The translations under genes and the position numbers were made by a program. Shown here in pieces: positions 38,540 through 47,713 of a DNA stretch of 64,000 nt; position 1 is the first letter of the stretch, and the number at the start of each line of letters is the position of its first letter. This DNA is from CAWAHD01 sp963781785. Lineage in GTDB: Bacteria; Planctomycetota; Planctomycetia; Isosphaerales; Isosphaeraceae. The notes below the pieces were generated by a model. That model saw only the letters and a list, made by a program, of their open reading frames with translations, had not been told where the DNA came from and did no database searches. The DNA is taken from positions 2,976,001 to 3,040,000 of the forward strand of contig CAWAHD010000002.1 of the NCBI GenBank assembly GCA_963781785.1, given 5' to 3'.

Positions 38540-39297
38540 ATGCGAAGAACCAGGGTTTCGTCGGGCGTCGGCCTGTTGGCGGCGCTCTGGGTCGTGGCGG
38601 CGGCCGCGGTCACGGTGCGGGCTGTCGACGACAAGGAAAAGGACAAGGTCGCGCCGGGCCGGCGCGCCGACCAGGAGGCGCTGAAGGCGTACGCCCCGCT
38701 CGTGGGGTCGTGGCGCGGGTCCGGGCAGGTCCAGCGGGGACGGGGCGCGGGGCCTGGACGGAGTCGGCGGAGTGGGCCTGGAAGCTCACCAGAGACTCGG
38801 CCGGACTGGAGATGACGGTCAAGAAGGGCAAGTACCTCAGGGCGGGCGTGCTTCGGGCGGGCAAGGCGCCCGGCACGTTCGTCTTCGAGGCGACCCTCGC
38901 CGACGGCACGTCCCGCACCTTCGCCGGCGCGGCGGGGGACAGGAACCGGCTGGCCCTGAAGGCCGACGCCGAGGCCCCGGCCGGGGGAGTGCGCCGGGTC
39001 TCGATCACCCCGCTGCACGACACCCGCTTGCTCGTCCTGCTGGAGGCCGAGGACCCCGAGCGCCACACCTTCTCCCGGCTCGGCGAAGTCGGCTACACCC
39101 GCGAGGGGGTCGCCTTCGCCGCGGGCGAGTCGTACCCGCTCTGCGTCGTTACCGAGGGCCGCGGCACGATCCAGGTCAAATACAAGGGCAAGACTTACTG
39201 GGTCTGCTGCTCCGGCTGCCGCAGCCTGTTCAAAGACGACCCCGAATCGGTCCTCGCCGAGGCCGCCGCGCGGGAGAAGGCCAAAACGAAAAAGTAA
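38540..39297 (+). CDS. secreted protein with C-terminal YHS/TRASH-like metal-binding domain, frameshifted
   Basis: The N-terminal frame (ATG 38540) encodes a signal peptide (VGLLAALWVVAAAAVTVRA) and PLVGSWRGSGQVQRG. At the G run 38736-38739 the frame slips; adding one G joins it to TGRGAWTESAEWAWKLTRD and a beta-rich domain of about 110 residues. The last 50 residues (YPLCVVTEGRGTIQVKYKGK, TYWVCCSGCRSLFKDDP) resemble a YHS or TRASH domain, whose cysteines bind Cu or another soft metal. The protein is probably periplasmic, with a role in metal sensing or delivery. It stands alone. Confidence 0.75.
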
Positions 39298-39510
39298 CGC
39301 TGGGGTTCCGATCGCAGCGGAGACTGTCCGCTTCGGTCCGACGACACCCTTGCGCTCGACAGCAATGCACCCATGCTCGGTGCACCCGGGCTGGGACCGG
39401 CACACCCCAGCAAGGTCTTCATGGCAAAGAGGTTCCCGATGCAATGCCTGGCCATCGACTTCGGTGACTGATGGGGTGTCTGCAATCCTTAGTTTGTTTA
39501 CTTGTCAGGC
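39298..39510. other. intergenic segment before the nested insertion sequences
   Basis: No gene is seen. Before the ISL3 insertion this region directly followed the 3' end of the M16 gene: read on the minus strand, the sequence next to the target site supplies codons for P-D-K and a TAA stop (about 39498-39510) in frame with that gene. Confidence 0.6.
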
Positions 39511-39785
39511 GAAATGAAGGTTCTCCCGCACTTTCGGTGATCCCACCCTCGCTGGCCACGACTCGGCGATGAATGTCGTTCCATATCGAGTGTCGATCGC
39601 GTACGGATGGCGACGCAGTATTGCCGGGAGTACTGAGCCGCGCTGGTCATCGATCTGTTTCGCTCCCCAATCGCCCGGCGCCGGGTCCTGAGATGTTTGG
39701 GACAGCGAATACCTTACGCGATTCCGTCGGCTGCGCGACGTTTGTTTGTCGCGCACGTGGCTCAAGCCCTGGGAGGCGATGACGG

Positions 39786-40595
39786 TCAAGCAGCGCAGAG
39801 GATTCGTGCCCTCAGCAAAACGAACCCCGCTCTGCCGTACATCTGCCGCTTGACGGTCTTCAGGCGGTTGATGTGTCCTTCTACCGGGCCATTGCTCCAC
39901 CGCTGGGTCACAGCCGCGAGTACTGCTGATTCGTCTCGCCGGATGCCATCGGCGAATCGCCGTATATCTGGAGATGAGGACACTTCGGCTTTTACCAGCC
40001 AATCGCTCAATGTCTTGGACGAGCGCTTTCGGATTAGGTCCGCGAACTCATCAGCTAAGTCCAACGCAGTTGCCAACTCGTCACTGCTGGCGCGAATCGC
40101 ATCGATTCGCCTCTGCTCATTGGGCTTGCGATTCTCGGGCCGACGGACCCATTCGAACGACAACTGCCTCGGTGATGGAGGGGACGGAGCAGATGGCCTC
40201 GCCGCCCCGGCGCGCTCACGTCTTTTCCCCGCCACGCCGAGCCGTTTCCTGACGTACCGCTGCACGCTGTTGTACGAGCCGCGGAAATCTCTCGTCACCA
40301 ATTGCCGGTGCAACTCGGCCGCGTTTGTACAACCCTCGGCAATACGGGCGTCGATCCATTCGCGGTGCGCGTCCCATCGGGAGCGCCATGCCCGTCCCGG
40401 TTTCCAGTCCGGACACTCTTTGCACCGTAGGTAGCGCCGTACCGTGTTGAACGACATGCCAAGTTCCCGAGCGATCCGCCGTGCCGAGTGGCGTCGTCGA
40501 TGGCGCTCGTGGACCTGCTCGAACCGCTCGATCTTTTTCCTTCGTCGCGCCCGTTGGGCTTGGAGTTGAGGTGATTCCGCAGTCGGATCGGCTAT
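39786..40595 (-). pseudogene. ISL3-family transposase, C-terminal half
   Basis: From the edge of the inner insertion sequence this frame reads IADPTAESPQLQAQRARRRK, an HTH-like part (RIARELGMSFNTVRRYL), WKPGRAWRSRWDAHREW and the family's C-terminal block with the catalytic glutamate in NGPVEGHINRLKTVKRQMYG. It continues exactly from the N-terminal half at 41856 once 1270 bp (element plus one target copy) are removed, which restores the frame. The gene is inactive as it stands. Confidence 0.88.
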
Positions 40596-41855
40596 CAGGG
40601 CGATTGCGCCATGATGGGTAATCTGGCATGATTGGGCGAACGCATTGTCGCCGCTTGTTGCGAAGCAGCAGGGGTAGAGAAGCTTGCGCGAGTCCGGAAT
40701 CCATGCCATGTCGAAACCCAAGTCCGTTCGGATTGCAGACCATTTTGCGGAGCTCACGGATCCGCGGCGTCGGGAGGTGGTATATCCGCTGATCAATGTG
40801 GTGGTCATTGCAGTTTGCGCGGTGATTTCTGGCGCGGATGATTTCGTCGCCATTGCCAGATTTGGGACAACCAAGCGAGAGTGGCTGGCACGATTTCTGG
40901 ACTTGGAGAATGGTATCCCGTCGCACGATCGTTTCAATGCGATCTTCGCCGTCATCAAGCCGGCGGAGTTCGAGAAGTGTTTGCTGAGTTGGATCACGGC
41001 CTTGCACGAAATCACCGATGGCCAGGTGATCGCCATTGACGGGAAAACGCTCCGCCGCAGCTTCGACTCGGCCAACAGTAAGGCGGCCATTCATATGGTG
41101 AGCGCTTGGGCGACCGCCAATCATATCAGCTTGGGACAGGTCGTCGTCGACGCCAAGAGCAACGAGATCACCGCCATTCCGAAACTGCTGGAAATGCTCG
41201 AATTGTCGGGCGCTATGGTCACTATCGACGCGATGGGTTGTCAGACCGAAATCGCGAAGCAAATCGTCGGCGCAGGCGCGGATTATTGCCTGGCCGTCAA
41301 GGATAACCAACCGACATTGCATCAGGGGATCATCGACTTCTTCGAGAAGCACGTGGAGGACGATTTCGCGGGCATCCGGATGCGTTACCACGTGACTGAC
41401 GAGAAAGGGCACGGCCGGGAGGAGGCACGTTACTACATGATCTGTCCCGTTCCCGAGGACTTGCCAGACCGTTCGCGTTGGACTGGTCTGAAGGCGATTG
41501 GAGTTGCCATCAACGAAACTCAGCGCGACGGAAAGAGGGTGGGTGAAAACCGCTATTACATTCTGAGCAAGTTTGTCGCGGCCCGTCGCTTCGCCGACGC
41601 GGTGCGCGGCCACTGGAGCATCGAGAACCGTCTGCATTGGCAACTCGATGTCACCTTTCAGGAAGACCAGTGCCGCATTCGCCAAGGTCACGCTGACGCG
41701 AATTTCAGCATCCTCCGCCGCACCGCGCTGAGCCTACTGAAGAACGAGACCACACTGAAGGTCGGTATCAAGAACAAACGCCTCACCGCCGGCTGGGACG
41801 ATAGTTATCTTGAAAAAGTGCTGATCGGCTCATGACTTAAGGTGCAATCGCCCTG
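40596..41855 (+). mobile_element. ISAs1-family insertion sequence, complete, 1260 bp
   Basis: The ends CAGGGCGATTGCGCC (40596) and, complemented, CAGGGCGATTGCACC (41855) form the inverted repeat. The 10-bp sequence GATCGGCTAT is duplicated at 40586-40595 and 41856-41865. One intact transposase is inside. Length and duplication size agree with the family. It sits inside the ISL3 transposase gene and is therefore the younger insertion. Confidence 0.94.
40708..41835 (+). CDS. ISAs1-family transposase
   Basis: The 375-residue DDE transposase moves the surrounding element. The ATG at 40708 (MSKPKSVRIADHFAELTDPR) is preferred over a TTG at 40684. Family features are DPRRREVVYPLINVVVIAVC, the first catalytic Asp in VIAIDGKTLRRSFD, the second in VTIDAMGCQTEIAK, YCLAVKDNQPTLH and the glutamate in HWSIENRLHWQLDVTFQED. 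The reading frame is intact and the element's ends are near-perfect, so it may be active. Confidence 0.95.
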   Translation: MSKPKSVRIADHFAELTDPRRREVVYPLINVVVIAVCAVISGADDFVAIARFGTTKREWLARFLDLENGIPSHDRFNAIFAVIKPAEFEKCLLSWITALHEITDGQVIAIDGKTLRRSFDSANSKAAIHMVSAWATANHISLGQVVVDAKSNEITAIPKLLEMLELSGAMVTIDAMGCQTEIAKQIVGAGADYCLAVKDNQPTLHQGIIDFFEKHVEDDFAGIRMRYHVTDEKGHGREEARYYMICPVPEDLPDRSRWTGLKAIGVAINETQRDGKRVGENRYYILSKFVAARRFADAVRGHWSIENRLHWQLDVTFQEDQCRIRQGHADANFSILRRTALSLLKNETTLKVGIKNKRLTAGWDDSYLEKVLIGS

Positions 41856-42747
41856 GATCGGCTATCGGCTGCGGAGGAGACGATGGCTCACCCGCGGTGA
41901 CGGCGCGCGCGGCGTCAGGCAACGCGGGACTGCACGGCGATTCCGTAGCCGCTGCGGGCGCTTTTACGGCTTCGTTGACCTCGTCGGACTGTCGCTCAAA
42001 CAGCCGCTCGATGGCCTCTCGCAAGTTCTTCAACAGGTGCCAGCGATCAGCGACTTGCAGGGCATTGGGCGCCGAATCGGCGGCCGCTTGAGCATAAGTC
42101 GATGAGCGATCACGACTGATGAGTTCGACTCCGGGATGGTCGTCCAACCACTTCTTGACGGTCGTCGCATCGCGATCGGGCAAAAGGTCGATGATATCAC
42201 TCCGCTCCAAGTCCACAACGATCGTGCCGTAGCGTTGACCCTTGCGCCACGCCCAGTCGTCGATACCAACGAATCGGGGTGGCGAAGGAGACCCGCCTTC
42301 GAATTGCTTCACGCGCCGGAGAAGCGTGTCAGGACTTGTAGAGATGGCCAAGCAAACGGTCAGACGGGAGCCGGGCTCGCCGCCAAGGGCAGACCCGACT
42401 GCTTCATGGGTTTGGCGGAGTCGATCGGTGGTACGGCTATACGGACGAGCAAATCCCAACAGGCGCTCGGCAAAGATCCGTCGTGGACATTGGGCATCCG
42501 TGCAAAAGAACCGTCGGACCATGATTGCGAGCCGAACGGCCCTGCCGAAGCAAGGTAAGTCAGCAAGGGCGCGGTGATAACGGCTGTGAACGCGGTTTGA
42601 CTCCGCACCGCAGATCGGGCAAGGGGCAGTCGAAGCGGTGGTCTCCAGCGAGAGCGTGAGTGTGCCAGCCTCGACGTAGTGATCGAGTCGACTCTGGGCG
42701 GGACCCCCGAAATACTCTAACGGGAACAAAAATAAGCCTCCGTGCAT
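41830..42747 (-). pseudogene. ISL3-family transposase, N-terminal half
   Basis: From the ATG at 42747 (MHGGLFLFPLEYFGG) this frame has the N-terminal zinc-finger part (CPICGAESNRVHSRY, RRFFCTDAQCPRRIFAE) and the first catalytic Asp in FVGIDDWAWRKGQRYGTIVV, followed by VADRWHLLKNLREAIERLF. It runs into the inner element at 41856 and stops at 41830 after codons contributed by that element. The downstream half is at 39786-40595. Confidence 0.9.
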
Positions 42748-42800
42748 GCGGCGCAAGTTGGCTGAACATAGCCATGTGATGCTTACAATACGAGCGCCAA

Positions 42801-44612
42801 TCATCGAAAGTGCGGGAGAACCGAAATGAACGCCCCGGCGTGCCGGGCCTGGGTGAAGATTTCGCCCGCCGCGCGGCGGAGGTCCCGCTCGGTGAGGGCG
42901 TCGAACGCGCGGCTGAGCTTGAGTGAATCGATCCCCAATTGGTCCCGCCGGGCCAGAGAAAGCGCCGCGCCGTACAGGTTCTGGGCCAGGGCGAAATCCG
43001 GGATCTCCCCCGTTCCCAGGTACTGCGCGAACACCTGGCGGGTTGCCGCGAGCTCGCCGTCGCGGAGATGCGGCGCGATCGTCTCGGCGACGAACGACTC
43101 CAGGCGTGCGATTGCCCGCGGGGCCGTCTCACCCGGATTCGCCGTTGCGCTCACGGCCAGCACGGCGGGGTCTTCCAGCAAGGGGAAGTAGACCGAGGGC
43201 CGGCCAATCCCGCCGCCACCGCCGGGCTGGTCCGAAGCGGCCCAGAACCGGGCTACCAAGACGAGGAACGGCGCATAAAGGTCACTTCCGGGCTCGGGTG
43301 CGGCGTAGGCGAGGCAGGCCACAGGCTCGGCCTGCGGCTGAAGGGATCTGACGGCCAGCTCGCGCACGGCCCCGGCTTTCGGCGAACCGGGCTCGCCCGG
43401 TTTGGGAACCTCTTCTCCGGGCACGAGCTTGGCGAAGTGAGCCGTCACTGCCTGGCGCGCCGCGGCCTCGTCCAGAGCACCGACCAGGACGAGGATCGCG
43501 TTTTTGGGCTTGTAATATCGCTTCCAGCGCGCCTGGACATCGTCGAGTGTGATGGCCTTGACGTGGTCGGGCAGTCCCGCTTTTCGTCCTCCTTCGGGTG
43601 TCGGCCGGATCAGCTCGCGGGCGATGTTCATCGCCCCCAGGGCGGGGATGCCGCCGAACATGTTGGAGACCTCAACGAGCAGTCGCGATTTCTCACGATC
43701 GAAATCGGCGGCCGTGATGCGGAGGTCGCCCATCCTGGCCGCCGCCTCCGTCAGCTCCTTCTCCAAATCCTCCTTGGGGAAAACGGTGGCGAGCACCGTG
43801 TAGCGGTCGCCGGTCTGCGCGTTGCAGCCGGCACGGTAGCGCTGGAAGAAGGCCCCGGCGGTGCGGGCCGGGGCGGCGCCCGCCGCCTCAGTGACGTAGA
43901 GATGCTCCACCACGTGGGCGAGCCCAGATCGGCCTCGGGGGTCGTGATCACCGCCGATCTTGTAGAGCACCAGGAGCGCCACGTTGCCGGTTCCCTGGAT
44001 GGGACGGAGCCTCACCGTCAGGCCGTTGTCGAGCACGAACTGCCCCGGCGCCGCTCTTGTGGAGTCCGGGGCACGCGGCACGCCGGCGCCGGCACCGGCG
44101 AGTTGCCTGAGGATCTGCCGTTGACCGATCACGGTGAACGCGAATCGCGTGAATGGGTGATCGAGGACGACGCCCCGCGCCGCCTGGTCGTTGGCGTGGC
44201 GGGCGTGCGCCGCGCCGCCGACCGCATAGTCCCGGGCGATCGCGGCCCCGCCGATGGCCGCGTGCCCGGCGAATGCTGCGCCACCACAGGCGAAATCCCA
44301 TCCGGCCGCGAGTCCGCCGGCCGACCGCCAGCCGACCGCTCCGCCGCCAAAGGCATAGACACCAGCGCCAAGCCCGCCGATTCCCAAGACTCCCAGCCCG
44401 ACGCCGCCGATTGCGACCAGGCCGAGCGCCAGCCCGCCGAAACTCACGACGCCAAACGCTCGGCCGCCCAGTGCGACCAGGCCGCGGGCCGTCGAGCCGA
44501 TCGCCAGCACGATGCCGCGGGCGTCGTCGCCGATTGCGATCCAGCCGCGCGCGACCCGCCGCTGGCCGTCGGGAGCGGACGAGCCGGGCGGGATTCGCCC
44601 TCCCGGCGGCAA
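42801..44612 (-). CDS. M16 zinc peptidase part, preceded by a 10-residue repeat; apparent C-terminal portion of a sigma factor fusion
   Basis: The frame has no stop up to about 44620, where it joins the small middle frame that follows the sigma factor. Residues about 20-140 are a striking 10-residue repeat (for example TARGLVALGG, LALGLVAIGG, VGLGVLGIGG). An M16 peptidase follows: FVLDNGLTVRLRP, the zinc motif HVVEH (His233, Glu236, His237), a downstream acidic ligand in KSRLLVEVSN, and the M16 C-terminal half. M16 enzymes degrade peptides in a closed chamber; two such halves are usually needed. The last six residues (VLPHFR) and the stop come from the ISL3 end; the original gene would have ended with PDK and TAA. 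The start codon at 44612 is not the real one. Confidence 0.75.
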   Translation of the reverse strand: MPPGGRIPPGSSAPDGQRRVARGWIAIGDDARGIVLAIGSTARGLVALGGRAFGVVSFGGLALGLVAIGGVGLGVLGIGGLGAGVYAFGGGAVGWRSAGGLAAGWDFACGGAAFAGHAAIGGAAIARDYAVGGAAHARHANDQAARGVVLDHPFTRFAFTVIGQRQILRQLAGAGAGVPRAPDSTRAAPGQFVLDNGLTVRLRPIQGTGNVALLVLYKIGGDHDPRGRSGLAHVVEHLYVTEAAGAAPARTAGAFFQRYRAGCNAQTGDRYTVLATVFPKEDLEKELTEAAARMGDLRITAADFDREKSRLLVEVSNMFGGIPALGAMNIARELIRPTPEGGRKAGLPDHVKAITLDDVQARWKRYYKPKNAILVLVGALDEAAARQAVTAHFAKLVPGEEVPKPGEPGSPKAGAVRELAVRSLQPQAEPVACLAYAAPEPGSDLYAPFLVLVARFWAASDQPGGGGGIGRPSVYFPLLEDPAVLAVSATANPGETAPRAIARLESFVAETIAPHLRDGELAATRQVFAQYLGTGEIPDFALAQNLYGAALSLARRDQLGIDSLKLSRAFDALTERDLRRAAGEIFTQARHAGAFISVLPHFR

Positions 44613-44662
44613 AGGAGGCGCTGAGGTTGATGTCGATCAGGGGAAGCCCGAGGAGGGTCAGT

Positions 44663-45781
44663 TCACTCCGGTAGACCCGGTCGCCGAGCCGTGTGGCCAT
44701 CGCGGTCCAGCCGGCGCAGCGCCGTCTCGTTCGGTCTGTCGTCCGGATCCGGCTCGGCGCGGATGCGCTTGACATCCCGGGCCAGGCGGGCGCACTCGAC
44801 AGCGATGTACGCCCAGAACGCAACCATCCACCCGCCCCAAGCGATCAAGTAGCTGGGCTTGCCGGCGAACGCGTCAGTCAACCAGAGCAAGGCGGCGATG
44901 AAGGCAACGGAGACCAGGAGCATGCGCCATCCGCGGCGGAGGATCGCACGGCGCTCACGGCGGGTGGGGGCGGCCTGGGCCGGGACCCAGGTTCCAAACC
45001 ATCCGCCCATTAGGCCGCCGAGTGTTCCCAGAAAACCCCCGAGCGCGGCACCCCCACCAGCGGCTCCAGCCGCCGCCTTCCACGCTCCCGCGCCGGCACC
45101 GGCTCCTGCCAGGGCCGTCTTGGTGCCTGTCGCGTGCGCGGCCAGGCCGGCCATGACGGTCACGGTGAACCGGCGTCCCGGCCGGCTGCGCCGCAGACCG
45201 ACTTCGACCAGCTCGGCGACGTGCTCCCGCAGCATCCCGCGGCCGCGGGACAGCCGCTGCTTGACGGCGTCCTCGCTCAGGTGGAGTGCCCGGGCGACCT
45301 CGGCCACCGACTGGTCCTCGCGGTAAAACAGGATCAGGGGCTCGCGATACGCCTCGGGGATTCGTTCCAGCGCCTGCCAGACGAGGGATTCCTCTTCGCG
45401 CGAGACGGCTTCCTCGGCGGGATCCGGCTCGTCGGTGGATAACTGGGTCAGGACATCCTGCGTCTCGGCGGATGCGACCCGCTGCGACGCCTTGCGCCGG
45501 GCGTTCTTGGCGAGGTTCCGCGCAATCCCGCACAGCCAGGCGTTCAGGCGGTCCGGCTGCTTGAGCGACGCCCGATTCCTCCACGCCGTCCAAAAAGTCT
45601 CCTGCGCCACATCCTCGCTGAGCGCCAGGTCGCCGCAAGCACAATACGCCACGGAACTGACCAGCGATTGGTATCGCCGGACCAGGACTTCGAATGCCGG
45701 CGCGCTCCCCCGACAGACGAGCTGCCAGAGATTGGAATCTGTCTCGTGTGCGTCTCGGGTTGGCGGTGTTATCGTCATCAT
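44663..45781 (-). CDS. ECF-type sigma factor with C-terminal membrane segments, frameshifted into the repeat/M16 part
   Basis: The 372-residue frame from ATG 45781 starts with sigma region 2 (FEVLVRRYQSLVSSVAYCA, EDVAQETFWTAWRN, LNAWLCGIARNLAKNARRK) and region 4 (ALERIPEAYREPLILFYRED, VAEVARALHLSEDAVKQRLS). A basic linker, an Ala/Gly-rich hydrophobic stretch (about 220-260) and two membrane helices follow (LLVSVAFIAALLWLTDAF, YLIAWGGWMVAFWAYIAVE). Near 44690 another frame takes over with RVYRSELTLLGLPLIDINLS, and near 44615 a third with PPLPPGGRIPPGSS, leading into the 10-residue repeat. I recall planctomycete sigma factors with this LTLLGLPLIDIN and repeat order, so the three frames are most likely one gene of about 990 codons. 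Confidence 0.85.
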   Translation of the reverse strand: MMTITPPTRDAHETDSNLWQLVCRGSAPAFEVLVRRYQSLVSSVAYCACGDLALSEDVAQETFWTAWRNRASLKQPDRLNAWLCGIARNLAKNARRKASQRVASAETQDVLTQLSTDEPDPAEEAVSREEESLVWQALERIPEAYREPLILFYREDQSVAEVARALHLSEDAVKQRLSRGRGMLREHVAELVEVGLRRSRPGRRFTVTVMAGLAAHATGTKTALAGAGAGAGAWKAAAGAAGGGAALGGFLGTLGGLMGGWFGTWVPAQAAPTRRERRAILRRGWRMLLVSVAFIAALLWLTDAFAGKPSYLIAWGGWMVAFWAYIAVECARLARDVKRIRAEPDPDDRPNETALRRLDRDGHTARRPGLPE

Positions 45782-46107
45782 GTTCCTCGACCTCTATCTT
45801 GGTGACCACCTCGGGCGTTGCCAACCGGCAGGCCCTCATCCCAAGAGAGTGGCGCGAAGTCGGGCAGAGGTGACAGAGAAACGCTTCCGGACGGTGAGGG
45901 AAACACACACGCGCTGGCCTGTGCGTTCGAGGAGATGATCAGAAGCTTCTTTTTCTGTTAGCGCGAGCGCCTTAGGGGTCTGTTTGGTCTAAACCGGAAA
46001 TGGAGTCGGTGCCCAAAAGCCTTGTAGCCAACCCCTCCTGGCGTTACAGTCAGTTTTGTTCAACAACTGTTTTTCATCGCTTCAACCCGTCTCGTACTGA
46101 GGCTCGA
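45782..46107. other. intergenic region between divergent genes
   Basis: This stretch lies between the start of the sigma factor gene (minus) and the DUF1501 gene (plus), so both promoters should be here. I see no other gene and no clear promoter consensus. Confidence 0.5.
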
Positions 46108-47521
46108 ATGCTCAGTCTGTTCGGCCCTGGCGTGCGTCTTTGCGATGGATGGAACCGACGTGAGGTCATACGCATCGGCGGACTGGGGTTTCTGGGTGCG
46201 GGGTTGAACCTTTCCGACCTGCTCCGGCCGGCAGCCACGGCAGACGGCCCGACCACGAGCATATCGTCGTTTGGCAGGGCAAGGTCGTGCATCCTCTTGT
46301 TCTTGATGGGCGGCCCGAGCCAGCACTCGACCTGGGACCCCAAGCCGGACGCTTCCGCCGAAGTCCGGGGTGAGTTTGGCCCCATTGCCACGACGGTTGC
46401 CGGCTTGTCGATCTCCGAGCTGTTGCCTCGTACCGCCTTGGTTGCCGACAAGCTGTGTCTCCTTCGGGCTGTCTCGACGGGTGACAACGCTCACTCTTCC
46501 AGCGGTTACTATATGCTCACGGGGCAGCCCCACCAGCCGATGAACTTCGAGAACGCCAATCCGGGGGCACCGAATGACGCTCCGAGCGTGGGCGCAGTGC
46601 TGCGCCGGATCAGCAGGGCCCGAGGTGGGTTGCCACCTTCTGTGACGCTCCCGCATCGGATCTTCAACACCGATGGGAGTGTCTGGCCGGGCCAGGACGC
46701 GGGGTTCCTGGGGCGAGCATTCGACCCCTGGCTCCTGAACGCCCGAATGACCCCCACGGGATGCACAATCCAGGAGATCGACTTGCCCGCCGACATTGAC
46801 CAAAGTCGCCTGCGGCGACGGAAATGCCTTCTCAACGGAATCGGGCGGGGACACGGCACCCTCGATCACGATCACGTCGCCAGCGACGTTTGATGAGCAT
46901 GCACGCCAGGCGTTCGATCTCCTGGGCTCCTCTCAAGCACGCCAGGCATTCCGCCTGGAGGAAGAGCCGGAGGCGAACCGGGATCGGTATGGCGCAACTC
47001 CGTTCGGCCAAGGTGTGCTCCTGGCCCGTCGTTTGGTGGACGCAGGGGTCCGGCTGGTGCAGGTCAACTGGTATCGAGGCCCCGACGAGCCCGCGGCCAA
47101 CCCCTGCTGGGACAGCCACTCCAAGGAATCAGCCCGGCTGAAGGAGGTACTCGTACCGCCCTTCGATCGGGCCTACTCGGCATTGCTTGAGGACCTGGAC
47201 CGTCGTGGGCTCCTGGACGAAACGCTCGTCGTATGCATGGCCGAGTTCGGTCGCACGCCTCGTCTCGACGGCAACGGAGGTCGTGGCCACTGGGGCTCGG
47301 TATTCTCGGTCACTCTGGCGGGAGGAGGTGTCCGCGGCGGCCAGGTCTACGGCTCGTCAGACCGGATTGGGGCATACCCTGCCGAGGGACGTGTGCGCCC
47401 GGAGGAGTTGTCGGCGACCATCTTTCACTGCCTTGGCCATGCCCCGCAGACTGAGTACCAGGACCCGCTCGATCGGCCTCACCCGATCAGCCGGGGCGAA
47501 GTCCTCCACGCCATCTTCTAA
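46108..47521 (+). CDS. DUF1501 (sulfatase-like) protein, frameshifted
   Basis: The ATG at 46108 (MLSLFGPGVRLCDGWNRREV) opens the typical DUF1501 layout: a Tat-like N-terminus (NRREVIRIGGLGFLGAGLN), LFLMGGPSQHSTWDPKP, GEFGPIATTVAGLSISELLP, LLRAVSTGDNAHSSSGYYML. Between about 46845 and 46885 the frame slips by one; the other frame continues with DEHARQAFDLLGSSQARQAF, LVQVNWY, MAEFGRTPRLDGNGGRGHWG and ends at 47521. Total length is about 470 residues. The family is exported and related to alkaline phosphatase/sulfatase folds; substrates are unknown. Such genes usually pair with DUF1549/DUF1553 cytochromes, but none is adjacent here. Confidence 0.85.
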
Positions 47522-47647
47522 GAACATTCGGCGGAGTCTTGAATGGCACGGTAATCGCGCCAACCTTTGGGCCCGAATCGATCCTGGCTACCGCGTCCGG
47601 GAGATTATTTTGGTGACGACACGACTTGATCCCATCGTCTATACCAA

Positions 47648-47713
47648 GGGTGTGCCCCCACCATTAATCGTGCAGCGATTGGGCGTCAAAATGCCGGAGT
47701 AATTCGTCTCCTC
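47648..47713 (+). repeat. left terminal inverted repeat of the dual-recombinase element
   Basis: Starting GGGTGTGCCCCCACC, this end matches the complemented right end (52129 inward, GGGTGTCCTCCCAACC) over about 65 bases with gaps; shared blocks include AATC, TGC.GCG, ATTGGG, CCGGAG.AAT and CGTCTCCTC. It overlaps the last codons of the recombinase gene that ends at 47686. Confidence 0.7.

Larger units (their letters stand above)
39519..42822 (-). mobile_element. ISL3-family insertion sequence, interrupted by an ISAs1-family element
   Basis: The ends at 39519 and 42822, read inward, both begin GGTTCTCCCGCACTTTCG with one difference in the next bases. The 8-bp duplication GAAATGAA lies at 39511-39518 and 42823-42830. 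Without the inner element and its extra target copy (1270 bp) it is about 2034 bp with one transposase gene. The insertion hit the last codons of the M16 gene. Confidence 0.93.

Noticed and set aside
42939..44624. 561-codon open frame on the plus strand
   Set aside because: It is antisense to the M16 peptidase part, which has intact catalytic motifs.
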